DNA of 64,000 nt from positions 1 to 64,000 of the forward strand of contig CACIWK010000004.1 in the NCBI GenBank assembly GCA_902590345.1, written 5' to 3'. This DNA comes from an uncultured Pelagibacteraceae bacterium. Its GTDB lineage: Bacteria; Pseudomonadota; Alphaproteobacteria; Pelagibacterales; AG-422-B15. Every line of letters begins with the position of its first letter. Position 1 is the stretch's first letter. Below are positions 52,923-63,470 of the stretch, piece after piece. The notes under the pieces are model-generated. The model was not told where the DNA came from. It saw nothing but the letters and a program-made list of their open reading frames with translations, and made no database searches. The translations under genes and the position numbers were made by a program.

Positions 52923-53983
52923 GTAAAGTTGCTTTAATAACTGGCGTGACTGGACAAGACGGTTCTTATTTATCAAGACTTCTTTTAAGCAAAGGCTATA
53001 CAGTACATGGTCTAAAAAGAAGAAGCTCGTTATTAAATACACAAAGACTTGATGATATTTATCAAGATCCACATGAAAAATCTGTTGATTTAATTCTTCA
53101 TTATGGAGATCTTACCGATACGACAAATTTAGTAAAAATTATAAATGATATTAAGCCAGACGAAATTTATAATTTAGCAGCTCAATCTCATGTTAAGGTC
53201 AGTTTTGAAACAGCTGAATACACAGCTAATGCCGATGCATTAGGCACTCTAAGACTTCTGGAAGCCTTAAGAATTCTAAAAAGTGATTGTAAATTTTATC
53301 AGGCTTCTACCTCAGAACTTTATGGTAAGGTTATTAATGATATTCAAGATGAATCAACTGTTTTCATGCCAAGGTCACCTTATGCAGTTGCTAAATTGTA
53401 TGCTTACTGGATTACTGTCAATTACCGTGAAGCTTACAATTTATATGCATCAAATGGTATCTTATTTAATCACGAAAGCCCATTGAGAGGCGAAACTTTT
53501 GTAACGCAGAAAATTTCAAATGGAGTAGCAAAAATTGAATTAGGACAATTAGATGTCTTACATTTAGGAAATTTAGATGCAGTTCGTGATTGGGGACATG
53601 CTAAAGATTATGTTCGTGGAATGTGGCTCATGTTGCAACATTCTGAACCTGATGATTTTGTATTAGCAACTGGTAAAGGTGTTAAAGTTAGGCAATTTGT
53701 TGAAATGGCTTTTTCAAAAGTTGCTAAAGAAATTGTATGGGAGGGCAACGGTTTAGATGAAGTAGGCAAGGATAGTAAGACTGGAAAAATATTAATTAAG
53801 ATTGATCCGAGATATTTTAGACCTACCGAAGTTAATCACCTGACTGGAAATGCGGAAAAGGCTAGAAAGCTTCTAGGTTGGAAGCCTGAAATAAGCTTAG
53901 ATGAAATGATAGAAGAGATGGTGAGAGTTTCCTTGCATAACGCTAGTCAACCCAAGCCAAATTTTATTTTAGCTGATTTTTAA
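52919..53983 (+). CDS. gmd: GDP-mannose 4,6-dehydratase (copy 2)
   Basis: [67 protein letters not shown]. Confidence 0.95.
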   Translation: MSKVALITGVTGQDGSYLSRLLLSKGYTVHGLKRRSSLLNTQRLDDIYQDPHEKSVDLILHYGDLTDTTNLVKIINDIKPDEIYNLAAQSHVKVSFETAEYTANADALGTLRLLEALRILKSDCKFYQASTSELYGKVINDIQDESTVFMPRSPYAVAKLYAYWITVNYREAYNLYASNGILFNHESPLRGETFVTQKISNGVAKIELGQLDVLHLGNLDAVRDWGHAKDYVRGMWLMLQHSEPDDFVLATGKGVKVRQFVEMAFSKVAKEIVWEGNGLDEVGKDSKTGKILIKIDPRYFRPTEVNHLTGNAEKARKLLGWKPEISLDEMIEEMVRVSLHNASQPKPNFILADF

Positions 53984-54924
53984 TGAAGAACCTATGTTCT
54001 CTAGATGGAAAAAAGGTTTTAGTTGCTGGCAGCAATGGAATGGTTGGCTCAGCTGTGTGCAGGAAACTTAAAGAAAGAAATTGTAAAATCATTCAGTCTT
54101 CTCGATCAGAGATTGATTTCACAAGACAATTAGACGTTGAGAAATGGATAAGTACAAAAAAACCAGATATTATAATAATTTGTGCAGCTAAAGTAGGGGG
54201 TATTCTGGCAAATGACTCTTTTTCTGCAGATTTTATATACGAGAACCTTCTAATAGAATGTAACCTAATAAAGGCTGCCCATCAAAACAAAATTCAGAAA
54301 CTACTTTTTTTAGGATCTAGTTGTATTTATCCTAAATTTGCTATGCAGCCAATGGATGAATCTTTATTAATGAGTGGGCCATTAGAACAAACAAATGAGA
54401 GTTATGCGGTTGCTAAAATTGCAGGAATCAAATTATGCGAGGCTTTTAGAAAGCAATACAAAAGTGACTTTATTTCAGCATTGCCTTGCAATTTGTATGG
54501 GCCGGGCGATAACTATGATCTTGAAAGTAGTCACGTTTTACCAGCACTGATAAGAAAATGTTTGGAAGCTAAGTTACGAAATCTTGAAAAAGTTATTATT
54601 TGGGGAACAGGAAAAGTTAAGAGAGAGTTTATGTATGTAGATGATTGTGCTGAAGCAATTTTGTTCCTTATAGAAAATTATTCGGATAGCAGTCCAATCA
54701 ATATCGGAACTGGAGAAGAGATTAAAATTAGTGAATTAGCTAGTTTAATAAAAAAACTTGTTAGTTTTGATGGAAAATTCGAATTTGACCCAAGTAAACC
54801 AGATGGTACTCCGCGCAAATTACTTAATAACCATAAGATATTGGAACTTGGATGGAAACCGAAAATCTCACTCAAAGAAGGGATCTTATCTACAATTAAT
54901 AGTCTTTCTGCAGATTTTAAATAG
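53983..54924 (+). CDS. fcl: GDP-L-fucose synthase
   Basis: VAGSNGMVGSAV; KLLFLGSSCIYPKFAMQPM; ESYAVAKIAGIKLCEA; PCNLYGPGDNY. Confidence 0.94.
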   Translation: MKNLCSLDGKKVLVAGSNGMVGSAVCRKLKERNCKIIQSSRSEIDFTRQLDVEKWISTKKPDIIIICAAKVGGILANDSFSADFIYENLLIECNLIKAAHQNKIQKLLFLGSSCIYPKFAMQPMDESLLMSGPLEQTNESYAVAKIAGIKLCEAFRKQYKSDFISALPCNLYGPGDNYDLESSHVLPALIRKCLEAKLRNLEKVIIWGTGKVKREFMYVDDCAEAILFLIENYSDSSPINIGTGEEIKISELASLIKKLVSFDGKFEFDPSKPDGTPRKLLNNHKILELGWKPKISLKEGILSTINSLSADFK

Positions 54925-55698
54925 CTAAAGTAATTTTTGTTTGAAATAGCGGTGAAAGGAAAAGTAGATATAACTAAAAATTATTTTCAGCTTTAAAAAA
55001 AATATTATTTTTTTTTGATTTAATAAAACTTTAAAGAAATTTTTAGAAGTTAGAAATTTATTTGAAGAAACAGAATTTGAACTTATATACTGGGTGCCTA
55101 ATGTCATTGGTATGCCATACCCATATTTTATTTTTTTTAATATAAAATAAAAAGTCCACAAATCTTCATTAATTTTTAATGAGTAATCAGAAAACTTAAT
55201 TTTATTAAAAACTGAAGCATGACATATTACAGTAAGACAATTTCCGACATTTCTCTTACTCAAGAATTGAGAACTATTTACTATTTCTGGTGATCTAATC
55301 GACAGTTTTTTTATTGATTTGTTAATTATAATAAAATCATGGAACGCAAATTTAGAATTCGTACAAATTAAAAATGTTATCATGCAAGCAATTTTTTTTT
55401 TGTGCCACTTATCGTCTGAATCAAGAAAGGCAATATATTCTCCTTTTGATATTCTTATAGCCTCGTCCCTTGCAATAGATTGACCTTTATTTTTTTTAAA
55501 TTTAATTAATTTAATTTCTTTATGCTTTATAGCCAAATTTTTCACTACTTTATATGTATTATCAGTTGAGCCATCATCAATAACAATAATTTCAAAAACT
55601 TTATAAGTCTGAAGTAGTACACTCTTAATTGCTCTAGCTATCGTTTTTTGAGAGTTGAATGCTGGTATGACAACTGAAATATTGCTATAAGTTTTCAT
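54925..55698 (-). CDS. GT2-family glycosyltransferase
   Basis: SVVIPAFNSQKTIARAIKSVLLQTY; IDDGSTDNTY; ISKGEYIAFLDSDDKWH. Confidence 0.92.
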   Translation of the reverse strand: MKTYSNISVVIPAFNSQKTIARAIKSVLLQTYKVFEIIVIDDGSTDNTYKVVKNLAIKHKEIKLIKFKKNKGQSIARDEAIRISKGEYIAFLDSDDKWHKKKIACMITFLICTNSKFAFHDFIIINKSIKKLSIRSPEIVNSSQFLSKRNVGNCLTVICHASVFNKIKFSDYSLKINEDLWTFYFILKKIKYGYGIPMTLGTQYISSNSVSSNKFLTSKNFFKVLLNQKKIIFFLKLKIIFSYIYFSFHRYFKQKLL

Positions 55699-56369
55699 TA
55701 AAAGATATAATTTCTTATAAAATTTTTAATTTTCAAATAAATAATTAATAAATAATTTTTCATATTTTTGTTTTTCAATAAAATTTCTATTATTTCTAAA
55801 TCTCTTTTGAATTTATTAATATCTGAAATACCTCCTAATTCAGAAACTACAAAACCATTTTTTATTGATAGATTTTTAAAATTAGTTTTTAATTTCATAA
55901 ATATGTCAAAGTCGGCAGCAAATCTATATTTTTCATTAAAGTCGTCATGATTATAAGGCATTAATACGCCTTGATGACAAAAGTGCTGATTAAATAATTT
56001 TTTTTTTGATATCTTTAGCCCATTGCTGGATTTCCAAGTACAGACTGGCATTTGCATTTCTGAATTTAAATCTTTTATTGGATTGCCAATAATCCAATCA
56101 CCACCATTCAAATACCAGACATATCCCTTACTCACTCTTGATTTGGCAAGATTCATAGCATTATATAAACCTTTATCTTTAGTAAAAATGTAATCTATAG
56201 ATAATTTTTTTTTAAAATGACTTATCGTTAATGCGTTTATTCGCTTTGATTTTGATCCATCTTGAACAATGATTTTATTATAATTTACAAAACTAGTCGA
56301 AAGGGAGAATAATGTTTTGTATAAACCTTTTTGATCATTCTTAGTTACTATTATAATTGAAAGATACAT
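55698..56369 (-). CDS. GT2-family glycosyltransferase (WcaE-like)
   Basis: SIIIVTKNDQKGLYKTLFSL; IVQDGSKS; KDKGLYNAMNLAKS; WYLNGGDWI. Confidence 0.88.
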   Translation of the reverse strand: MYLSIIIVTKNDQKGLYKTLFSLSTSFVNYNKIIVQDGSKSKRINALTISHFKKKLSIDYIFTKDKGLYNAMNLAKSRVSKGYVWYLNGGDWIIGNPIKDLNSEMQMPVCTWKSSNGLKISKKKLFNQHFCHQGVLMPYNHDDFNEKYRFAADFDIFMKLKTNFKNLSIKNGFVVSELGGISDINKFKRDLEIIEILLKNKNMKNYLLIIYLKIKNFIRNYIF

Positions 56370-56379
56370 AATCTAATTA

Positions 56380-57502
56380 TTAATCTTTTATAGGTCCATA
56401 AAGTGATCCATCTGCACAATAATCAGATCCATACCATGCAGGAATGCAATATTTCGTATTTAATACTTCCATTAAATTTGGTGCAAATGCGAAATAAATA
56501 AATAAAAGGATCCAAATCATTTTAAAAATTATTTTTTTACTTATATATAATAAATTTGCACCAACAATTGACATACAGACTGCTATTAATAAATTATTGA
56601 TCACAGATATTCTTACAAAAGCATCTCCCATATTTATAAAAAATAAAACAACGATTGATAAATAAATATTTGCCATTATTAGAACATCAAAAAAAAATCT
56701 TTTTTTACTATTGATTGAATTTCTTATATCTTGGTAAATGTAAAATAATAATATTGAATATATTAAAATTAGAAAATATTTGATTATATTTGGTGTACGG
56801 CCTTCTGTTGACCATTCAGAACTAATATTTCTAAGGCCTTCAAAATAATAATTTATGAAAAGAAAGAAAATGATTCCTGTAATAATTGACAAGACAAATA
56901 TGTAAAAAAACATTGCATAAAAACTATGAAACTTTGAACTAAAAAATAAATAAGCTAAGTAGAATGGAATAAATAATGCAAATGTATTTAATGCCATATG
57001 ATGAAATAATGGAGATATAAAAATAAGTGAATACCCAAAAATACTATTTTTTCTAAAAATAAGTATTATTCCTAATAAAATAATCATTATCGATAATGAT
57101 TGTCTTAAGTTATTTGTTATAGCTAATCCAAAAAAAACCGATGCAATAAAGATTATAAATGCAGGCTTACTTAAATGTTTATATTCTTCAAAATCACTAA
57201 ATAAATATTTAAATGAAAGAAATGGTATAGAAAAAAAGACTATAACCCATAAATAATATACGCCCATGGGTTGTAATATTTTAGAAAAAAAAAGACTTAT
57301 ATTTTTAAATCCATATTCATAGACTCCCGGTTCTTTAAAATATGATATATATATGGATAAATCGTGAGATGGATAGTTTAAATATATAGCTGTAAAAATA
57401 ATAAAAAAAACTAATATAATAAAAATAAATTTTTTCCCTAACTATAAAAGAAAATAAAAAAGTCAAATGTCCTGTTAGCCATAATAAGGCAGAAAAGGTC
57501 AT
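56380..57502 (-). CDS. EpsG-like polysaccharide polymerase; N-terminus needs a +1 frameshift near 57430-57440
   Basis: Multi-TM with NLRQSLS and PLFHHMA; upstream in-frame sequence NYPSHDLSIYISYFKEPGVYEYGFK is EpsG-like but lacks a start, while ATG at 57502 opens the alternate frame (MTFSALLWLTGHLTFLFSFIV). Confidence 0.6.
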
Positions 57503-58156
57503 TTATTTATATCCCATTAGATTCAAGCTAATATTTAAGAGATTTTCTGATGTGACAATTTTTTTATCTGACCAATCCCCTAAAGAAAGTCCAAATTCTT
57601 CATCTGTTTTCCATGTTCGAATACTATGAAAACCACTATCTTTCATTATTTGAGATAGATATTTTAAGTCATAACAACTTTTATGAAAATTTTCTTCATA
57701 ATTTTGCCCTCCATATAATGGTGATTGAATGGAACTTATACCCCCAGGATAAGAACTGTACGCTTTTACAATATTCTCAAAATCAGGAACAGAGATTAAT
57801 AATTTTCCTTTGGTTTTCATCTTATTATATAACAAACTTAAAAATTTTGGCACCTCTACAAATGATATATGTTCAAGAACATGGCATAAATAAATCTCAT
57901 CAATAGAGTTATCTATAAACTTTTCAAATTGCTCTGTTGACCCTACAAGGTGAACATGGTCTAAAGGTCTAGAGTCTATATTAATATATCCTTTTAAATC
58001 AACATCTCCACAGCCAAAATGAACCTTTATTTGCTTATTCAATCCTTCGTCAATGACTTTATTTTCGAATTTATTTTTATTATAACTTTTTGAATATAGC
58101 ACTTTGTTTTTAATTCTATTAACATAATAATTTAAAATATATTTTAAGATGTTCAT
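57503..58156 (-). CDS. SAM-dependent class I methyltransferase
   Basis: KVHFGCGDVDLKGYINIDSRP; DEIYLCHVLEHISFVEVPKFL. Confidence 0.85.
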   Translation of the reverse strand: MNILKYILNYYVNRIKNKVLYSKSYNKNKFENKVIDEGLNKQIKVHFGCGDVDLKGYINIDSRPLDHVHLVGSTEQFEKFIDNSIDEIYLCHVLEHISFVEVPKFLSLLYNKMKTKGKLLISVPDFENIVKAYSSYPGGISSIQSPLYGGQNYEENFHKSCYDLKYLSQIMKDSGFHSIRTWKTDEEFGLSLGDWSDKKIVTSENLLNISLNLMGYK

Positions 58157-58157
58157 T

Positions 58158-59594
58158 TTATAAAATATCCGCTTTAAGAAAAAAATTTATAAAAAATTCC
58201 TTAAATTTATTTATCTCTCTTTGTGATTTCAATGGTGTTCCAGTAGCTGTTCCTGATAAATTTGGCAATGAAGAATTACAAAGATCGATAAGGAACTTTT
58301 TTGCACTAATTTTAATAAACTCTTCTTGTTCAAGCCATTTTTGGTTAAGAACCTCTAATGAATTAATTTTTCTTAAATCAATCGTTCCTGGCATACCTTG
58401 ATACCATGGCTTTCCTGATATGATTGTTTTATATCCCATCAATGATCTTTCATATGCAATTGAGCCAGTTATTGTTACAGGCAAAATAATTTCATTGAAC
58501 TTTTTTTCTAACGATAAATTAAAATTATAATCAAGAAATACGCAACCTAAATCTTTAAGAGTTTCATAATAAAATTTATCCCGCTCTAAACCCACTCTTG
58601 TTAATCCAACAATTGAGTCTGAATATCTTTTAGATGCAAAATGTTCTTTATAGTAAATTTTTCTTTTGTACCCAAGCTGTCTTATTTTTTTGACTATAGA
58701 TATATGATTTGAGTACTCCCAACCTTCTGGAAAAGTTGTCGCTTCTGGTTGAAAGTGAGCTGCAATGAGCAACTCAGGCTGTTCCTTTGATGCTTGTGTA
58801 AAAAAAGATTTTTCTGAAAGCATCTCACTTTCATAAAGTCTTAAATAATCTTTTTGATTTTTTATTATTTTATAAATTGAAAAAAAATTATAATCTTTTT
58901 CAAATTTTAAATTTATAAATTTCTTAATTCTTGATAAAAAATGAAATAGAAGTGATGAATATATATTTATTTTCCACCACCGAGTAATAGATGTATTTCT
59001 AAAATCACCTTCCTTTTGTTTATTAAGAATTTTATTTTGCACTACTTTATCTAGTAAATGTTCAGTTTGATAAATAAATGGATTTTTAAATCTTAGATAC
59101 TGAGAGTCTTCAAAACTAGTTGTTTCTTTTCTTACTAAGACTGTTTGAGAAATAGGATTGCCATATAAAAAAAACTTTTTAATTAGAGCTTTTTCACATG
59201 CTATATTAAAAACAACGGTATCTACGTGATGAGGAATACTTGTAAAAAAAATAACTTTTTCAATTCGAAGTTCTTTTAATATAGTTGATATTGCATTTAT
59301 TTTGTAAATATGTAAATCATAATCGATTTTTAGATTAGAGTCTAAATGGCCCCATCTTTTAAATATTGGATAATTAAAATCTAGCTTTTTGATTAATTCA
59401 TCTTGCTCGGTTTTTTTTTTCAATTTTATTTTATTTTTAATGTAAGAGGGTAATTTTTTACTAATCATATTTTTATCAGCAGAATAAAAATATAAACCAT
59501 TAAAAAAGTATATTCCTTTTTCATTTTTAAATGTTTTTGATATAAGTTTATTTGGAAATGGAATTAATATTTTATTTGACATAAATCTGATCAA
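58158..59594 (-). CDS. Capsule-polysaccharide/GT-B-like surface carbohydrate biosynthesis protein
   Basis: C-terminal YKEHFASKRY...VILPVTITGSIAYERSLMGYKTIISGKPWYQGMPGT resembles capsule/LPS biosynthesis transferases. Confidence 0.5.
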   Translation of the reverse strand: MIRFMSNKILIPFPNKLISKTFKNEKGIYFFNGLYFYSADKNMISKKLPSYIKNKIKLKKKTEQDELIKKLDFNYPIFKRWGHLDSNLKIDYDLHIYKINAISTILKELRIEKVIFFTSIPHHVDTVVFNIACEKALIKKFFLYGNPISQTVLVRKETTSFEDSQYLRFKNPFIYQTEHLLDKVVQNKILNKQKEGDFRNTSITRWWKINIYSSLLFHFLSRIKKFINLKFEKDYNFFSIYKIIKNQKDYLRLYESEMLSEKSFFTQASKEQPELLIAAHFQPEATTFPEGWEYSNHISIVKKIRQLGYKRKIYYKEHFASKRYSDSIVGLTRVGLERDKFYYETLKDLGCVFLDYNFNLSLEKKFNEIILPVTITGSIAYERSLMGYKTIISGKPWYQGMPGTIDLRKINSLEVLNQKWLEQEEFIKISAKKFLIDLCNSSLPNLSGTATGTPLKSQREINKFKEFFINFFLKADIL

Positions 59595-61342
59595 TTGCTT
59601 TTTTCCATATTTAGTACATTATGAAAGTTCTCTAAAATTTGTTTTTTATGAGTGATGGCAATTATAGTCATGCTATTAGAATGTTTCTTTTTTATGTTCA
59701 TTAATATCTTATTTTCACTTTTATGATCTAAAGATGATGTAGCTTCATCAAGTATCATAATTTCCTTGTTAATATACAAAGCCCTTGCAATTCCCAGTCT
59801 TTGTATTTGTCCACCGGATAATGTTTTGCCATTTTCCCCTACAAATGTATGAATATTAGCTTCAAATCCTAGAATATCCTTCATTAATTCAGATGTTTGG
59901 AGGCATTCGATTACTCTATTATTGTCAATTTCCTCTTTTTTAAACCCAAAAGCAACATTTTCAGCAATTGTTCCGTTCAATAAAAAAATCTTTTGAGACA
60001 CATAAGAAATTTTATTTTGCCAGGATCTGATATTTCTTGAACTTAACTTGATACCATCAACTAAAATTTTACCTTTTTTGGGCTCTAGCAATCCAGCAAT
60101 AAGATCAAGCAATGTGCTCTTTCCACAACCTGTAGGACCGAATATACAATACCATTCATTCTTTTTTATTGAGAAGTTTAACTTTGAGATAAGTTGTTCT
60201 TGTTTAGTTGAATAATTAAAACTCAAATCTTCACACTTTATCATATTAGTAAAAGTTATTTCTTCTGGTGAATGACCCTCATGGTTATTTTTTATATATT
60301 TAATAAGATTATGATGGTTGATATTTAAGTCTAAAACATCTTTCATTGGTTTTAAATTTGCGCTTATTTGAGCCCAATCTTGGTATACCCTATTGAACAA
60401 GGGTATTAATTTTTGTGCGCCATAAACAAGCGCTGCAATTTCAGCAAGAAATAAAATATTATTAGTTGAAGATGAATAAAGTACAGAAATTATTACATAA
60501 AAAATAAGTAAAAAAATTATAATACTTTCTATTAGAATTCTTGGAGCATTTGTAAGAATATTTGATAAATGTTGTGATCTTCGTAATTTATAGTCTGATT
60601 TTTCAAACCTATTTTCAAAGAAAGTTTCCTTTTTTAATAAGACTATTTCTCTAAATCCTAAAACAGCGTCTCTTACTAACGAGCTCATTATGTTACTAGA
60701 ACTGCTGAATGATTTACCAATTTCGTCAAGCTTTCTAGAAACAGACTTAATTATGAAAAAATATACTAATGTCAAAATTAAAAGCATAATAAAAAAAATA
60801 GAAGCATTAATATATATCAAAGTAGCACTGATGAATAAAATTATAATGATTTGACTCATAAAGTGTATAAGAGGAACTAAAACTTGATATACAACCTGAT
60901 TTGCCTTTGTAACAATTGTTGAAATTAATTCACTACTATCAAGCTTAACGTGATCAATATATTTTCTTTTGAAGATAGACTCATAAATTTTGATATTAAC
61001 ATTATGAATTAGTGTTGTACTGAACTTACTTTGTATATAAATTAAATAAGTTCTCATAAAAGCACCTATAAATACAGTTATAGAGAAACAGATCGCTACA
61101 AGAATTAGTAAATCATGATTATTTTCTATTGATATAAATTTTTTCGCTATACTTAATAAAATAGCATTAAATTCATTCCCACTTTCTAAAGTAATACTGA
61201 TAATTGGTATTATCATTCCAATGCTAAGTATTTCAAATATAGCGCAAATAAACCCTATCAAAATAATGATAGAAATTGCTTTACCATTACCCTCCAGAAT
61301 TTCACGAAAAATTCGGTTAAAAATTATTAGTTGCTCATTCAC
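59591..61342 (-). CDS. ABC transporter fused permease/ATPase (MsbA/PglK-like lipid-linked glycan flippase candidate)
   Basis: 6-TM N-terminus; GPTGCGKSTLLDLIAGL; LSGGQIQRLGIARALYINKEIMILDEATSSLD. Confidence 0.88.
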   Translation of the reverse strand: MNEQLIIFNRIFREILEGNGKAISIIILIGFICAIFEILSIGMIIPIISITLESGNEFNAILLSIAKKFISIENNHDLLILVAICFSITVFIGAFMRTYLIYIQSKFSTTLIHNVNIKIYESIFKRKYIDHVKLDSSELISTIVTKANQVVYQVLVPLIHFMSQIIIILFISATLIYINASIFFIMLLILTLVYFFIIKSVSRKLDEIGKSFSSSSNIMSSLVRDAVLGFREIVLLKKETFFENRFEKSDYKLRRSQHLSNILTNAPRILIESIIIFLLIFYVIISVLYSSSTNNILFLAEIAALVYGAQKLIPLFNRVYQDWAQISANLKPMKDVLDLNINHHNLIKYIKNNHEGHSPEEITFTNMIKCEDLSFNYSTKQEQLISKLNFSIKKNEWYCIFGPTGCGKSTLLDLIAGLLEPKKGKILVDGIKLSSRNIRSWQNKISYVSQKIFLLNGTIAENVAFGFKKEEIDNNRVIECLQTSELMKDILGFEANIHTFVGENGKTLSGGQIQRLGIARALYINKEIMILDEATSSLDHKSENKILMNIKKKHSNSMTIIAITHKKQILENFHNVLNMEKSN

Positions 61343-62304
61343 AATTGTATAATTTGTTTAATTTCATCAACATTATCAATAAAAACTATTGGATTAAGAG
61401 AGCTTAAGCTCTCTAAGTGCTTTTTTCTTAGATTTATATCTTCTTTATCACAATCCATTAGATTCAAAATAGAAATAATTTTTGTATCTGAAGGCGCATT
61501 ACACAATGCCGTCGATGCACATCCAATTAACGCACAAAAATCCTCAGGGATGAATTCATATGGCATATATGGACTTAAACTAATTGAATCTTTTATTGAT
61601 AAACTCAATCTTGCTGATTGTCTAGGATGATCTTTTATAAATAATTTATGTCCTGACTGAATTAGAAGATCAGAAATACTTCTATAAATTTTTTTCGTAT
61701 GCTCAGTACTTCCTATATCATTCGCAACGATTAAGAGGCAATTCATATTTTTTGTTGACGAAAACTTATTTATATTTATTTTTTTTTCACCTTTTATTAT
61801 ATTTGATGGATATTTATGAACAGCAAATACACTTGTATAACCTCCTTTATTCCCTTTAGGCATTTGCCAAGAACAAAAATATTTTTTTAAGTAGAGACGA
61901 TTTATAATTATTGTTTTTAAGTCACCTTTTGGCAATTCTTTTGTTTTTTTAAAAGAATTAAGTGTGACTTGTGGAATAAAAATAGATTTGATATTGAAAG
62001 TAATGACAAATAGATCAAAAATAAAAATACTTATTTCATGAAAAAAAGTTAAATTTACACCGATTAGTCTTTTTAGTAAGAATAATAAAGCTAATTGTAA
62101 TGTTTGAATAAATATGTTTGTGGATATAGGAATTACTTTGATTGTACTTTTATTTCCTAGCGCCTCTTTTACAGATAATTTTAAGGTTTTTCCTACTGTA
62201 AAAAGATACTTAATATCATATTGATTATCAGCTTCGATATGTTTAAGGGGTAATGTAGATCCAACAAAAAAAAAGCCTCTTCTTTTTTTTATATTTTTTG
62301 ACAT
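61339..62304 (-). CDS. Putative GT-B glycosyltransferase with sialyltransferase-like HP and S-T motifs
   Basis: LFIKDHPRQSARL and EFIPEDFCALIGCASTALCNA; adjacent to pse-type genes. Confidence 0.45.
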   Translation of the reverse strand: MSKNIKKRRGFFFVGSTLPLKHIEADNQYDIKYLFTVGKTLKLSVKEALGNKSTIKVIPISTNIFIQTLQLALLFLLKRLIGVNLTFFHEISIFIFDLFVITFNIKSIFIPQVTLNSFKKTKELPKGDLKTIIINRLYLKKYFCSWQMPKGNKGGYTSVFAVHKYPSNIIKGEKKININKFSSTKNMNCLLIVANDIGSTEHTKKIYRSISDLLIQSGHKLFIKDHPRQSARLSLSIKDSISLSPYMPYEFIPEDFCALIGCASTALCNAPSDTKIISILNLMDCDKEDINLRKKHLESLSSLNPIVFIDNVDEIKQIIQL

Positions 62305-63458
62305 TATACTAAAAATTTTCTTAGTGCATTTATTACTTTATCTTGTTGCCACCTTTTCATGCTCGGATATATAGGTATAGATATACATCGCTCATAATAA
62401 TCCTCAGAATTATTTAGTTTAAAGTTTTTTTTAAAAAGTTTCTTATAGAAGGGGTGCTTGTATATCGGTATGTAGTGTATTTGCACCCCAATATCAACAC
62501 TCCTAAGTTTATTAAATAACTTAAGTCTATTAATTTTTAATTGATTAGTATCAAGAAGTACTACATATAGATGAAATGATGAAGTTATATAATTTGGAAT
62601 TTTAGGCAGTATTAAAGGTAATTCTTTAAGTTTTATATCATATCTTTTTGCTAAATCATTTCTCTTTTTTACATATGAATCCAATCTCTTTAATTGACTA
62701 ATTCCCAAAGAAGCAGAAATATCAGTCATTCTGTAGTTATAACCAAGATCAATTTGTTCGTAATACCACTCACCGTTGTTCGAAGAATTTGACTTTTGAT
62801 TCTTAGTTATGCCATGAGTTCTGAGAATTTGAAGCTTTTCCATTAATTTTTTTGAATTCGTGGTTGCGATTCCTCCCTCACCAGTTGTAATAATTTTAAC
62901 TGGATGAAAGCTGAAGACTGTAATTGAGCTGTACTTACAACTTCCAATTAAGGTATTTTTATATTTTGAACCTATTGCATGGGAAGCATCTTCAATGATT
63001 TTAAATTTATATTTTTTTGATAAGTCATAAATTCTCTTCATATCACAAGGTTGTCCGCACATATGCACAGCAACAAGAACAGATGGTAATAATGATTTTT
63101 TCTTTGCTATTTTTAATTTTTCTTCAAGTTTTTTCGAGCAAATATTATAATTTTTAAGTGAGATATCAACAAAATCTATTTGCGCACCACAATAAACAGC
63201 ACAATTCGCAGATGCAACAAAACTGATAGCTGACGTCCAAACAATATCATTTTTTGTTACACCTAAAGCCATACATGATAAATGTAATGCTGAAGTTGCA
63301 GAGTTTACTGCTATCGCATATTTAGCTTTTACTTTTTTTGCGACTAGCTTTTCAAATTTAGGCACCTTATTACCTTGGGTAATAAAATTCGAAGTTAGTA
63401 CTTTTTTTACTTCTTTAATATCAGAACTTGTTATTTCCTGACGTCCATACGGTATCAT
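62304..63458 (-). CDS. pseC: PseC-like DegT/DnrJ/EryC1 aminotransferase
   Basis: IPYGRQEITSSDIKEVKKVL; EDASHAIGSKYKN; SFHPVKIITTGEGG; YNYRMTDISASLG. Confidence 0.88.
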   Translation of the reverse strand: MIPYGRQEITSSDIKEVKKVLTSNFITQGNKVPKFEKLVAKKVKAKYAIAVNSATSALHLSCMALGVTKNDIVWTSAISFVASANCAVYCGAQIDFVDISLKNYNICSKKLEEKLKIAKKKSLLPSVLVAVHMCGQPCDMKRIYDLSKKYKFKIIEDASHAIGSKYKNTLIGSCKYSSITVFSFHPVKIITTGEGGIATTNSKKLMEKLQILRTHGITKNQKSNSSNNGEWYYEQIDLGYNYRMTDISASLGISQLKRLDSYVKKRNDLAKRYDIKLKELPLILPKIPNYITSSFHLYVVLLDTNQLKINRLKLFNKLRSVDIGVQIHYIPIYKHPFYKKLFKKNFKLNNSEDYYERCISIPIYPSMKRWQQDKVINALRKFLV

Positions 63459-63470
63459 GTTGCTTATTTC

